In this document: in pieces, positions 7,409 through 15,969 of the stretch | How the letters are laid out: the number at the start of each line of letters is the position of its first letter | How positions within the stretch are numbered: the stretch's first letter is position 1 | DNA from: DAOPJM01 sp964490325 | Lineage (GTDB): Bacteria > Bacillota > Clostridia > Christensenellales > CAG-138 | Assembly: GCA_964490325.1 (NCBI GenBank) | Contig: CAZBBX010000007.1 | Location: forward strand, 1-64,000 | Direction: 5' to 3' | Length of the DNA: 64,000 nucleotides | The notes under the pieces: generated by a model | What the model saw: only the letters and a program-made list of their open reading frames with translations | What the model was told of the DNA's origin: nothing | Databases searched by the model: none | Program-made: the position numbers and the translations under genes

Positions 7409-8308
7409 ATGGCGGACTTTACTTCCTTCATCATCGGGCAGCCGACCATCGACGTGAACACCGACTTTGGCGGTACGCCCAAGCGCGCCTATGGCGGCGC
7501 CGTGCTGTATTCGGGCTTTGCCGCGGCAAGGACGGGACATACGGTGGCGGCCTTGGCCAAAGTAAACCCTGCGACCCTCGATCTTGCCGACGCCTTTCGC
7601 GGGAGCGGCGTGACTCTCTATCCCGTGGACAGCCCGCAGAGCATCTGCATCGAAAACGTGTACCACACCGCCGACCGTGAGCGGCGCACGAGCCGCGTTC
7701 TTTCCATGATCGAGCCGTACCGCGCCGACGAGCTGCCCAAGGTGGACGCCGCCGTTTGGCAGCTTGCGGGCCTGGTGGCGGGCGATCTTAGCGAGGATTT
7801 CATTGGCGTGTGCGCAAAAAGAGCGCCGCTGGCGCTGGATGTGCAGTGTATGCTGCGCTGCGTCGAGGACGGCGCGATGGTCTTTCACGACTGGGCGCAC
7901 AAGAAGGACTTTTTGCCGCTGCTGCGCTTCCTCAAAACGGACGCGGCGGAGGCGGAGATTCTGACAGGCAGCACCGACCGCGCCTATGCGATCCGCAAGC
8001 TGTACGACTGGGGCGCGCAGGAGATCCTCATCACGCACAACAGCGAGGTGATGGTCTATGACGGAAGGCAGCTGCTGACCGCACCCATCCGTTCGCGCTG
8101 CCTGACGGGACGCACGGGCAGGGGGGACACGACCTTTGCGGGCTACATCAACGAACGGCAGACCAAGAGCATGGAGGAGGCGCTGCTGTTTGCAACGGCG
8201 CTGGTCTCCCTGAAGATGGAGACGCCCGGGCCGTTCATGGGTACACGCAGGGACGTCGAAGAGTATTTGAACACGTTTTACACGCCCGACGACGTGCAGC
8301 GTTTGTAA
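7409..8308 (+). CDS. PfkB-family carbohydrate kinase
   Basis: A 299-residue ribokinase-fold protein. It has the N-terminal substrate-side GGAVLYSGFAAARTGHTVAALAKVN block, a central EAEILTGS block typical of the family, and the C-terminal anion-hole signature TGRGDTTFAGYI near residues 232-243. That signature holds the catalytic Asp, with Arg replacing the usual Ala of GAGD. Such enzymes phosphorylate sugars or nucleosides with ATP. AAAAGGAG precedes the ATG. It sits about 110 bases after the PHP gene on the same strand and 12 bases before mgtC. The substrate cannot be assigned. Confidence 0.88.
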   Translation: MADFTSFIIGQPTIDVNTDFGGTPKRAYGGAVLYSGFAAARTGHTVAALAKVNPATLDLADAFRGSGVTLYPVDSPQSICIENVYHTADRERRTSRVLSMIEPYRADELPKVDAAVWQLAGLVAGDLSEDFIGVCAKRAPLALDVQCMLRCVEDGAMVFHDWAHKKDFLPLLRFLKTDAAEAEILTGSTDRAYAIRKLYDWGAQEILITHNSEVMVYDGRQLLTAPIRSRCLTGRTGRGDTTFAGYINERQTKSMEEALLFATALVSLKMETPGPFMGTRRDVEEYLNTFYTPDDVQRL

Positions 8309-8320
8309 AGGAGGCGCATC

Positions 8321-9016
8321 ATGCAGGAATGGTTCCAAAAGGTCGGCTTGGCCGACATCACGCTGCTTTCCATCTGTGTAAGGCTGCTTTTGAGCGTCAT
8401 CTGCAGCGCCGCGCTGGGCATCGAGCGCACGCGCAAGCTGCGTCCCGCGGGGCTGCGCACCTATATGCTGGTGTGCTTGGGCGCCACCGTTGTGATGATG
8501 ACGGGCATCTACATCACCCAAACGATCGGCGGCAGCGACCCTGCGCGCTTGGCGGCGCAGGTCATTTCCGGCATCGGCTTCATCGGCGCGGGCACGATCA
8601 TGGTCACGCGCTACTACCGCGTCAAGGGGCTGACCACCGCGGCGGGACTGTGGGTGGCGGCGTGCATGGGGCTTGCCATCGGCGCGGGCTTCTATGTGGG
8701 CGCGATCCTGGTGTGCGTGCTGCTGCTGTTCATCATGATCTATGCGGATCGCTTTGAGACCTACTACACGGCAAGGCTTCGGCGTATGCACGTGTATTTG
8801 GTGCTGGACGACATATTGACGCTGCGTCCCCTGATAACCTATATCAAGGAGAAGGGCATCGGCATTGCCGACCTTGAGACGATGGGCGCGGACAGCAACC
8901 GCGGCGTGGGCATGTTCTGCACGCTGAAGCTGCCGCCCAAGCTGACCCATGAGGAGGCGCTGCTCTATGTGGAGAACGCGGACGGCGTGCTGTTTATGGA
9001 GGAGATCGAATCATAA
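8321..9016 (+). CDS. MgtC/SapB-family membrane protein
   Basis: A 231-residue protein with four or five hydrophobic segments in the first 145 residues and a soluble ACT-like C-terminal domain. Hallmarks of MgtC/SapB are LGIERTRKLRPAGLRTYMLVCLGA near residues 31-54, ISGIGFIGAGTIMV near 85-98 and VKGLTTAAGLWVAACMGLA. The family is tied to Mg2+-limitation growth and F-ATPase modulation in some bacteria, but most members are uncharacterised. AAAGGAGG precedes the ATG. A terminator at 9094-9122 ends the unit. Confidence 0.9.
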   Translation: MQEWFQKVGLADITLLSICVRLLLSVICSAALGIERTRKLRPAGLRTYMLVCLGATVVMMTGIYITQTIGGSDPARLAAQVISGIGFIGAGTIMVTRYYRVKGLTTAAGLWVAACMGLAIGAGFYVGAILVCVLLLFIMIYADRFETYYTARLRRMHVYLVLDDILTLRPLITYIKEKGIGIADLETMGADSNRGVGMFCTLKLPPKLTHEEALLYVENADGVLFMEEIES

Positions 9017-9093
9017 GCCGCCAAAAAGCAAAAGGTTTTTGACGGGTCTGCCGAAGCAGGACTTTTCTTGCCCCATTTACAACCGAAAAAAAC

Positions 9094-9122
9094 AAAAGCG
9101 CTGCGTGCTGCGGCGCTTTTTT
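9094..9122. terminator. Bidirectional Rho-independent terminator
   Basis: AAAAGCGC (9094-9101) and GCGCTTTT (9113-9120) pair, with T residues after and A residues before. It lies between the convergent mgtC and CBS genes and can serve both. Confidence 0.8.
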
Positions 9123-9190
9123 AATAAGAAATTTTTAACGTGGAAAAAGGGTAAAGAGAAAGAAGGAGGCTCGATCCGCGTTTGCCTGTC

Positions 9191-9616
9191 TCAGCTCTCG
9201 AGGGAGTCGAGCTGCTGCTTTTCGCGGTGAGCGATGAAGTAGGCGATGATGTCGCGGCGGGTGACGATGCCTATGAACGCGCCGCGGTCGTCCACGACGG
9301 GGATGAAGTTTTGCTCCATGGCGGCCTTCAAAAGGTCGTCAAGCGTGGCCGTGATGTTGACGGGTGGGTTGTAGTCCTTGCGCAGAATGTCCACAAGGCG
9401 CATCTTTTCCCAAGCGCGGGGCGAGTCCTCGTACAGCACCACATACAATAGATCGCCTTCGGTGACGGTCCCGCAGTAGCGTCCCTCGCTGTCGATGACG
9501 GGAACGGCGGTCAAACCAAAGGACTTGATCTTCTCGACCGCCTGACGCAGGGCATAGTCCTTGTGCAGCACGCAGACCTCATGCTTGGGCTTGAGCAGAA
9601 ACAGCAGACTCTCCAA
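9191..9616 (-). CDS. CBS-domain pair protein (CbpB/YkuL-like)
   Basis: A 141-residue protein made almost only of two CBS motifs: FGLTAVPVIDSEGRYCGTVTEGDLL in the first, and NFIPVVDDRGAFIGIVTRRDIIAYF in the second. Stand-alone CBS pairs of this kind bind adenine nucleotides such as AMP or c-di-AMP and regulate partners. I prefer the TTG at 9616, because AAAGGAG lies six bases upstream and homologues begin near LLFLLKPK. An ATG at 9658 is in frame but has no ribosome site. The gene is monocistronic and convergent with mgtC. Confidence 0.85.
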   Translation of the reverse strand: MESLLFLLKPKHEVCVLHKDYALRQAVEKIKSFGLTAVPVIDSEGRYCGTVTEGDLLYVVLYEDSPRAWEKMRLVDILRKDYNPPVNITATLDDLLKAAMEQNFIPVVDDRGAFIGIVTRRDIIAYFIAHREKQQLDSLES

Positions 9617-9787
9617 GGCAGGCTCCTTTCGCCGCAATGCTTCTTCTATTTCTATCATATAAGAAAAGGGGAGGGAAAGTCAATTCCTGCGGGGCGATTC
9701 TCACCGCTTCGTCACAATATATTCTTTTTTGGGGAACGGTTGTTGAGACGGCACGAAGGCAGAGCGCTTACAAAGCTATATTTTCGG

Positions 9788-9816
9788 TTGACGAAAAGGG
9801 GTCGGTAGGGTAAACT
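9788..9816 (+). promoter_or_regulatory. Promoter of murA
   Basis: TTGACG (9788-9793), 17-base spacer, TAAACT (9811-9816), 55 bases upstream of the murA start. Confidence 0.65.
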
Positions 9817-9870
9817 AAGGGAACAAGGAAAGTGGATAAGACCGCCCATCAGGGGGCGGAAGGAGGCGGC

Positions 9871-11148
9871 ATGGATCAACTGTACAGCATACACGGCGGC
9901 AGCCGATTGGAGGGCACCGTCACCATAAGCGGCGCCAAGAACGCGGCGGTCGCCATCATCCCCGCCACCATCCTGGCGGGCGAATGCTGTATCCTCGAGA
10001 ATCTGCCCCATATTGCCGATGTGGAATGCTTCAAAAGCATCCTTACGCGGCTGGGTGCGGGTGCGGAGTTCACCAGCGGGGACTGCCTGCGCATCGACCC
10101 CTCCACCATCAACACCTTTGACGCGACCTTCGACGAGGTGGGCAAGTTCCGCGCAGGCTACTATCTGCTGGGCGCGATGCTGGGCGCTTACGGCGAGGTC
10201 GAGCTGGCTCTGCCGGGCGGCTGCGCCATCGGAGCAAGACCCATCGATCAGCACATCAAGGGGATGCGCGCCTTGGGCGCAAAGGTCTACATGGACGAGA
10301 GCCGCAACGTCATCCGCGCACAGGCCACCCGCCTCAAGGGGGCGGAGATCTTCTTCGACGTGGTGTCGGTGGGCGCTACCATCAACCTGATGCTGGCCGC
10401 CTGCCGCGCAGAGGGACAGACCGTGCTGCAAAACGTGGCGAAGGAACCGCACGTCGTGGATGTGGCAAACTTCCTCAACATGATGGGCGCTTCCATCAAG
10501 GGCGCAGGCACGGACATGATCCGTATCCAAGGCAAGAAAAAGCTGCACGGCTGCAACTACGCCATCATCCCCGACCAGATCGAGACCGGCACCTTCATGA
10601 TCGCCGCCGCCGCCACGCGGGGCGACGTCATCATCAAAAACGTCATCCCCACGCATATGGAGGCGATCTCCGCCAAGCTGATGGAGAGCGGCGCCCGCGT
10701 CATCGAGGGCGACGACGGCCGCGAATTTTTCCTGCGCGTGTCCATGGACAGACGACCCCGCGCCGTCAACATCAAGACCATGGTCTATCCCGGCTTTCCC
10801 ACCGACCTGCAGCAGCCCATGATGGCCTACCTTTGCACCGCGCAGGGTACGGGCATCATCCAAGAGAACATCTTTGAAAACCGCTTCAACCATGTCAAGG
10901 AGTTCCGCAGACTGGGCGCGTCCATCACCGTGTCCAAGCGCATCGCCAAGGTGCGCGGGGTGGAGCGTCTGCACGGCGGCGAGCTGACCGCCACCGACCT
11001 GAGGGCAGGCGCAGCACTGGTGGTCGCGGGACTTATGGCGGACGATGTGACCCTCATTCGCAACGTGGAGTACATCGACCGCGGCTACGAGCATCTCGAG
11101 CACAAATTTAACGCATTGGGCGCGGACATCCTGCGCCTGCGGGAGTAA
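9871..11148 (+). CDS. murA: UDP-N-acetylglucosamine 1-carboxyvinyltransferase
   Basis: A 425-residue EPSP-synthase-fold enzyme that transfers enolpyruvate from PEP to UDP-GlcNAc, the first committed step of peptidoglycan synthesis in the cytoplasm. The N-terminal SGAKNAAVAIIPA carries the active Lys, and LPGGCAIGARPIDQHI holds the catalytic, fosfomycin-sensitive Cys at residue 118. The C-terminal block RAGAALVVAGLMA is also typical. The ATG at 9871 follows GGAGG; a frame reaching 9832 has no better start. Two short-spaced genes of unknown role follow on the same strand. Confidence 0.96.
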   Translation: MDQLYSIHGGSRLEGTVTISGAKNAAVAIIPATILAGECCILENLPHIADVECFKSILTRLGAGAEFTSGDCLRIDPSTINTFDATFDEVGKFRAGYYLLGAMLGAYGEVELALPGGCAIGARPIDQHIKGMRALGAKVYMDESRNVIRAQATRLKGAEIFFDVVSVGATINLMLAACRAEGQTVLQNVAKEPHVVDVANFLNMMGASIKGAGTDMIRIQGKKKLHGCNYAIIPDQIETGTFMIAAAATRGDVIIKNVIPTHMEAISAKLMESGARVIEGDDGREFFLRVSMDRRPRAVNIKTMVYPGFPTDLQQPMMAYLCTAQGTGIIQENIFENRFNHVKEFRRLGASITVSKRIAKVRGVERLHGGELTATDLRAGAALVVAGLMADDVTLIRNVEYIDRGYEHLEHKFNALGADILRLRE

Positions 11149-11151
11149 ACT

Positions 11152-11772
11152 ATGGAGCAGCAGCCTTCCCCCGCCGCCCCGGCCGCCGTCAAGCAGCCGC
11201 CGCGTTGGACGCTCAAGCGCATCCTTGCAAGTCTTGCGCTTGTTTTGATCGCCCTTGTCTTTGTATGGTTCGTCCTCTACTCCGTCGCTTCGGCCACAGA
11301 TCCCGTGTTGGCGGGGCGGCTGTGGCCGCTGTCGCATATCTCTTTGGAGCTGTACAAGGGCTCCGAGGACGCCAAGAGCGGCTTGGAGGACGTTAGCTGC
11401 TACTGCACCTTCTATGCCGAAAGCGGGGAGGAAACCAACCGCGTGGGCGCGCAGAGCTACAAGTACAACGTCAACGGCGGGGAGGCGGGACGCTACGACT
11501 TCGACTTTCTGCTGACGGCAGGGACGCTGTCGGGCGTGGAAAAGCAGCTGCCCGTCAAGCTGTGCATCTGCAACGAGGAGGCGTGGGCGATGCTGCGCCT
11601 CAGCTGCCGCTTCGAGCCGCAGGACGACGGCACGATCGGCGTCTTTGTCACCCTGACCCGCAACGACGGCGCAAGCGTCGCCTATCAAACGCGCTTCTCC
11701 CCTTCGGCCGAGAGCGTTACCCTCGACCTAAGCGATCTGAGCCTGAACGACACCCTGCCCGCCGAGGACTAA
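11152..11772 (+). CDS. Membrane-anchored protein of unknown function
   Basis: 206 residues. A Pro/Ala-rich cytoplasmic N-terminus of about 25 residues precedes one transmembrane segment at about 26-47 (LASLALVLIALVFVWFVLYS). The remaining 150 residues are extracytoplasmic and beta-rich, with Cys in DVSCYCTFYA and LCICNEE and no recognised domain. It begins three bases after murA with GGGAG overlapping the murA end, so it is probably co-translated. I do not recognise the family; a cell-envelope role is only suggested by position. Confidence 0.75.
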   Translation: MEQQPSPAAPAAVKQPPRWTLKRILASLALVLIALVFVWFVLYSVASATDPVLAGRLWPLSHISLELYKGSEDAKSGLEDVSCYCTFYAESGEETNRVGAQSYKYNVNGGEAGRYDFDFLLTAGTLSGVEKQLPVKLCICNEEAWAMLRLSCRFEPQDDGTIGVFVTLTRNDGASVAYQTRFSPSAESVTLDLSDLSLNDTLPAED

Positions 11773-11776
11773 ACGT

Positions 11777-12940
11777 ATGGCAAATCTATTGGACTATCTT
11801 TCATGGCGGGGCGATCTGCCGCTGACCGCCGTCCCCTTGGGCGAGGCCGACCGCGCCGTGCTGTGCCGCGTCGCCTATCTTCCGTTTGAAAACGCCGTCC
11901 CCACCGACTTTTCCGCCTCCGTCCCCTTGGACGCGGCGCTGCGCACCGTGCTGCTGCGCGCACGCATGAGCAAGGACGAGCATTTCTTTCACATCAAGGA
12001 CGACCGACTCCTCTGCGAGCTGCTGCTCACGAGCGATCGCTTCCTAAACTGCCGTCTGACCGCCTACGAAACCAAGTTCAACACCGAGCGGCAGGAGCAG
12101 TTCGCGGCTGTGACGCTGCTGCTGCCCGACGGCAGCGCTGCGGCGCTGTTTCGCGGCACGGACGGTACGCTCATCGGCTGGAAGGAGGACTTCAACATGG
12201 CGGTCTCCGACGAAGTCCCCGCGCAGCGCGACGCGCTGTCCTACCTGACGCGGCTGGCAGGCGCCTATGACCGACCGCTCCATGTGATGGGACATTCCAA
12301 GGGCGGCAACCTTGCCGTCTATGCCGCCGCCTTCGGCAGCGAAACGCTCACAAGGCGCATTCTTAGCGTTCGCAGTCTGGACGGCCCCGGGCTGTCGGAA
12401 GCGCTTGCCGCCAGCGAGGACTTTCGGCGCGTGCGCGACCGCGTGCGCACCATATTGCCCAGCTCCTCCGTCATCGGGATGCTTTTGGAGCACGCGGAGG
12501 ACTTCACCGTCGTGCAGAGCAGATCCGTGGGACTTTTTCAGCACAATCTGTACAACTGGCAGCTCCAGCGCGGCGACTTTGTGACGGTCGAAAAGCTGAC
12601 CAACAGCAGCCGCTACACGGACGCGACCCTGCGGGAGTGGCTGCGGCGGCTCAGCCCCGAGCAGCGCGAGCAGTTTGTGGACTGCCTGTACGACATCCTC
12701 AGCGCATCGGACGGCCGCACCCTGCGGGAGCTGCGGACCGGCCGCAGCGTCGTAGCCATCGCCAAGGCGCTGCGCACCTTGGACGGCCCCTCCAAGCAGA
12801 TCATGAACGAGACCCTGCGCGCCCTGATGCAGGTCGTCAAGGACGAGCTGCCCACGCCTCGCGTACAGGTGAAGCACCCAAGCCCCTCCGAAGCAAAGCT
12901 AACGGGAGTTCGTAAGCGGCAGCGCTCCACGCGCAAATAA
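11777..12940 (+). CDS. Mbeg1-like (DUF2974) alpha/beta-hydrolase
   Basis: 387 residues, no signal peptide. LFRGTDGTLIGWKEDF near residues 124-139 followed by HVMGHSKGGNLAVYAA near 171-186 is the lipase-like pattern of the Mbeg1/DUF2974 family, with Ser in GHSKG as the expected nucleophile; DGPG follows near 200. Members are common in gut Clostridia and remain functionally undefined. The start lies four bases after the preceding gene. The C-terminal tail is basic. Confidence 0.82.
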   Translation: MANLLDYLSWRGDLPLTAVPLGEADRAVLCRVAYLPFENAVPTDFSASVPLDAALRTVLLRARMSKDEHFFHIKDDRLLCELLLTSDRFLNCRLTAYETKFNTERQEQFAAVTLLLPDGSAAALFRGTDGTLIGWKEDFNMAVSDEVPAQRDALSYLTRLAGAYDRPLHVMGHSKGGNLAVYAAAFGSETLTRRILSVRSLDGPGLSEALAASEDFRRVRDRVRTILPSSSVIGMLLEHAEDFTVVQSRSVGLFQHNLYNWQLQRGDFVTVEKLTNSSRYTDATLREWLRRLSPEQREQFVDCLYDILSASDGRTLRELRTGRSVVAIAKALRTLDGPSKQIMNETLRALMQVVKDELPTPRVQVKHPSPSEAKLTGVRKRQRSTRK

Positions 12941-13035
12941 ATTTCGCAGGCAGCCACCCGCTGCTCACAGTTCGACCCGGCTTTTGCAATTTTTTCGTCC
13001 CACCGAGAAAAGTACGGATTATGGGACAGCACTTA

Positions 13036-13044
13036 TGGTATAAT
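13036..13044 (+). promoter_or_regulatory. Extended -10 promoter for the WYL regulator gene
   Basis: TGGTATAAT at 13036-13044 is an extended -10 box with no good -35. The 12941-13164 interval otherwise contains a GGCGCTTGGCGCC inverted repeat and three GAAC tandem units just before the ribosome site. Confidence 0.45.
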
Positions 13045-13164
13045 CCAAGGGAAGGCGGGCGCTTGGCGCCAAGGTGAAGCTGCAAATCTACCAAAGAACG
13101 GGGAACATGCCCCAACTTGCCTTGACGAACGAACGAACGAGCCTGCCGCGGGAGGAGATACGCT

Positions 13165-14163
13165 ATGGCACGATCCAAGAATCAAAAGCTCAAGCTGCTG
13201 TACCTGATGCAGTTTTTGCAGAGACAGTCGGACGAGCTGCATCCGCAGTCCATGGACGCCATCATAGCAGCCCTTGCCGCCAAGGGCATACAGGCCGAGC
13301 GTAAAAGCGTCTATGACGACATCGACGCCCTCAAAAGCTTCGGCATGGACATCCTGCTGACCAAGAGCAAGCCCGGCGGCTACTACTTGGTAAGCCGCAG
13401 CTTCGAGCTGCCCGAGCTGATGCTGCTGGTGGACAGTGTACAGTCCAGCCAGTTCATCACGGAGAAGAAGTCGCGGCAGCTCATCAACAAGCTGGCGGAG
13501 CTGTGCAGCGCGCATGAGGCGCAGCTGGTGCAGTGGCAGATCCACGTCTTGGGGCGTATCAAGCACATGAACGAATCCATCTACTACAACGTGGACGCCA
13601 TCCACAACGGCATTGCCAAGGATCTGATGATCCGCTTCCGCTACTTTGAGTATACCGTTGACAAGAAAAAGTGCTACCGCCATGGCGATCAGCTCTACTT
13701 GGTAAGCCCCTATGCCCTGACATGGAACAACGAAAATTACTATCTGATCGCCTACGATGGGGCGGCAGGCATTTTAAAGCACTATCGCGTGGACCGCATG
13801 GAGGAGATCACAGCCACGGAGCTGCCTCGCGAAGGCAAGGAGATCTTTGAGGCGCATGACATGAACAGGTACATGCGCAGCAGCTTTTCCATGTTCGGCG
13901 GGGAGGAGCGGAACGTGGATCTGCTGTTTCAAAACGCGCTGATGGGCGTGGTCATAGACCGTTTCGGCAAGGACATCGCAATCACCAAGGTGGACGCGGA
14001 GCATTTTTGCATCCACGCGTCCGTGATGGTCAGTCCGCAGTTCTATGCATGGGTCTTTGGTCTGGGCGCAGGCGCAAGGATCCTGGGTCCCAAGGACGTT
14101 GTGGACGGCATGACGGCGCAGCTGAACGCGGTGCAGGCGGGATATTCGCAAATAATGCCTTAG
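13165..14163 (+). CDS. WYL-domain transcriptional regulator
   Basis: 332 residues: an N-terminal winged helix-turn-helix (LKLLYLMQFLQRQSDELHP, then KSVYDDIDALKSFGMD), a central WYL domain (KKKCYRHGDQLYLVSPYALTW...YYLIAYD at about 170-200) and a C-terminal WCX extension. WYL regulators sense nucleic-acid or nucleotide ligands and often control stress or defence genes. The neighbours here give no target. GGGAGGAG precedes the ATG. It is transcribed alone. Confidence 0.88.
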   Translation: MARSKNQKLKLLYLMQFLQRQSDELHPQSMDAIIAALAAKGIQAERKSVYDDIDALKSFGMDILLTKSKPGGYYLVSRSFELPELMLLVDSVQSSQFITEKKSRQLINKLAELCSAHEAQLVQWQIHVLGRIKHMNESIYYNVDAIHNGIAKDLMIRFRYFEYTVDKKKCYRHGDQLYLVSPYALTWNNENYYLIAYDGAAGILKHYRVDRMEEITATELPREGKEIFEAHDMNRYMRSSFSMFGGEERNVDLLFQNALMGVVIDRFGKDIAITKVDAEHFCIHASVMVSPQFYAWVFGLGAGARILGPKDVVDGMTAQLNAVQAGYSQIMP

Positions 14164-14205
14164 GCGGCGCAAGGCGAAGGAAGCGCACATTATTTTCAAA
14201 ATGGC

Positions 14206-14234
14206 TTGACGCAAGCATAAAAAACTCGTATCCT
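14206..14234 (+). promoter_or_regulatory. Promoter of the phosphoesterase lipoprotein leader
   Basis: TTGACG (14206-14211), 17-base spacer, TATCCT (14229-14234). Confidence 0.65.
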
Positions 14235-14240
14235 AAATGC

Positions 14241-14336
14241 AGCAAGGAGCGGCATTGCCGTCTCCGTTGGCCGCAAAAACGGAGGCGCAGCTTGGGTTGC
14301 GCAGCGTTCGTGCAGGCGGTCGCCTGTGCTTTTTTT
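14241..14336 (+). ncRNA. Candidate attenuator leader or small RNA
   Basis: The predicted transcript from the promoter at 14206 runs about 95 bases before a strong terminator: CAGGCG (14313-14318) pairs with CGCCTG (14321-14326), then seven T. Upstream lies CTCCGTT pairing with AACGGAG around a 10-base loop, and a smaller inverted repeat. The coding start follows at 14364, so transcription of the phosphoesterase gene must pass this terminator. I do not recognise a known riboswitch class. Confidence 0.45.
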
Positions 14337-14363
14337 ATGCTTTACCGAAGGGAGAGTGCGTCT

Positions 14364-15362
14364 ATGCGGTATCGTGCGCTGCTGATCGTCTTGCTGCTTG
14401 CGCTGCTTATGGGCGCCTGTACGCAAAAGATGACCCCCGCTGCTAAAAGTGCGGCCGCAAGCACCTTTACGCCAACCGCAAAGCCCACGCCGTCCCCTAC
14501 GCCCGCGCCCACGGCTTTGCCGCAGTATACGGCCGCGCCGCAGCCCACGCCCTTCACCCTGTACTTTTTCTCCGATACGCAGGTCTACAGCTACCTGCAG
14601 CCCGCCGTCTTCTGTGCCATGACGGACTGGATGCTGCAAAATTACGAAAAGGACAACGCCCTGTATGCCCTCCACGCGGGGGATACCGTGGACAATTACT
14701 TGCAGGAGCGCTTCTGGGACAACGCCGATCTGGCGCTTGCACCACTTCAGGGCAAGCTCCCGCTGCTCTGCGTGGCGGGCAACCACGATGTGGGCATGGG
14801 CGCCATGAACTACGACGCTTGGAAGGAGCGGGACTATCTGTCCGTCAAGAACAAGCTGCAGCTGTATAGGGACGGCGAGTGCTTCTATGAGCCGTTCACG
14901 GCGGGGGGAACGGACTTTTTGGTGCTGGGCATCGGCTGGCAGACGGACGAGAGCTGGGTGCCGTTTGCAAGACGCGTTTTGGAAAAGTACAACGACCGTG
15001 TCTGCATCATCCTTGTCCACAGCTTTATGAGCCCAACAGGCGTTCTGACCGATATGGGCGTGGTGGTGGAGCGTGAGCTGATCCGCCCCTATACGGGCGT
15101 AAGGCTGGTGCTGTGCGGACACTGGTGCGGCGCGGGGCTTTGGACAGGCAGCTACGAGGACGGCACGCGCACCGTAAACGGCATGCTCTACGATTATCAG
15201 GACGATTTTGCAAAGGGGCGCGGCTACCTACGGATCCTGCGCTTCGATCCCCTTACGCGCAGCATCGAGGCTACGACCTACTCCCCCTATCTGGACGATT
15301 ACAACTACTACAACGATGCGCGCAGCTCCCGCGAGCAGTTCACGCTGTACAACGCCTTTTAA
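14364..15362 (+). CDS. Lipoprotein with calcineurin-like phosphoesterase domain
   Basis: 332 residues. Signal peptide with lipobox (LLMGAC, Cys at about 19), then a Thr/Pro/Ala linker (about 25-62), then a metallophosphoesterase core: FFSDTQVYS, LHAGDTVDN, CVAGNHDVG, ILVHSF and LVLCGHWCGAG supply the expected metal ligands in order. The enzyme should act outside the membrane on phosphomonoesters or diesters; the substrate is unknown. The ATG at 14364 follows AGGGAGAG and leads directly into the signal peptide. It belongs to the same general family as the large surface enzyme at 43042. Confidence 0.87.
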   Translation: MRYRALLIVLLLALLMGACTQKMTPAAKSAAASTFTPTAKPTPSPTPAPTALPQYTAAPQPTPFTLYFFSDTQVYSYLQPAVFCAMTDWMLQNYEKDNALYALHAGDTVDNYLQERFWDNADLALAPLQGKLPLLCVAGNHDVGMGAMNYDAWKERDYLSVKNKLQLYRDGECFYEPFTAGGTDFLVLGIGWQTDESWVPFARRVLEKYNDRVCIILVHSFMSPTGVLTDMGVVVERELIRPYTGVRLVLCGHWCGAGLWTGSYEDGTRTVNGMLYDYQDDFAKGRGYLRILRFDPLTRSIEATTYSPYLDDYNYYNDARSSREQFTLYNAF

Positions 15363-15397
15363 CAAAAAAAGACCCGACGAACGCTGATGCTCGTCGG
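15363..15397 (-). terminator. Terminator of the Cys-rich small gene
   Basis: On the minus strand CCGACGA pairs with TCGTCGG across a 10-base loop and is followed by a run of T (15370-15364). It may also serve the convergent phosphoesterase gene. Confidence 0.85.
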
Positions 15398-15416
15398 ATC
15401 CAAGGGACGTTGCGGC

Positions 15417-15593
15417 TTACTTTTCGCAGCCGCAGGAATATGAGCCGCACATGGTCTCGTTGGGCTCGCCCGAATTGCAGTTGCAGCTCGGACGGACGTC
15501 GATGTGGTTCAGCTCACACTCGCAGCCGCTGTGATTGTAACAGCAGCTCGTCACCTCACAGCCGATCGTCTGCTTCCCTGTTTTGTTATCCAT
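15417..15593 (-). CDS. DUF1540-type cysteine-rich small protein
   Basis: 58 residues, starting at an ATG with AAAAAGGAGG eight bases upstream and stopping with TAA. The layout CEVTSCCYN.SGCECELNHIDV followed by a C-x-C pair and a closing cluster CGSYSCGCEK is the DUF1540 pattern found in small Clostridial proteins, probably a metal-binding or disulfide mini-domain. It is monocistronic, with its own terminator. Role unknown. It was found by reading the minus strand between two lipoprotein genes. Confidence 0.85.
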   Translation of the reverse strand: MDNKTGKQTIGCEVTSCCYNHSGCECELNHIDVRPSCNCNSGEPNETMCGSYSCGCEK

Positions 15594-15825
15594 GTCGCAC
15601 CTCCTTTTTTGAAGATGGGGCTATTCTGTCCCCGTGCGGGGCTTTCTATACAAAATGCAGCGCCGTTTCAGAGGGGTATCGAAAAGTTGCAAATATTCCG
15701 CATATGGCCGCCAAGCGCCGCGCAGGGCGATAAAAGGGCATTTTGCAGTCCCAAAATGGCTGCTTTATTTTGAAACGCAGCTTAAAAAAGTGCGAGAAAC
15801 GGGGGCTTTGTCAAAGGGGAGGGGT

Positions 15826-15847
15826 GCGCCTGCAGGCGCTGCTTTTT
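15826..15847 (+). terminator. Terminator-like hairpin in the 15594-15969 interval
   Basis: The perfect palindrome GCGCCTGCAGGCGC (15826-15839) is followed after three bases by five T. It stands upstream of the promoter at 15885. I see no gene in the rest of this roughly 370-base gap. Confidence 0.5.
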
Positions 15848-15884
15848 GCCCTTACAGCGCCGCTTGGGGGACAGGACGCGGGAC

Positions 15885-15913
15885 TTGACAAAGCCGCGCC
15901 GCAGGCGTATGCT
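15885..15913 (+). promoter_or_regulatory. Promoter of the PTEPT lipoprotein gene
   Basis: TTGACA (15885-15890), 17-base spacer, TATGCT (15908-15913). Confidence 0.65.
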
Positions 15914-15969
15914 TCATCACCGAGGCGGGCAGCCTTGCCTGCCGTATCCGAAAGGATGGTGAAAAAACC

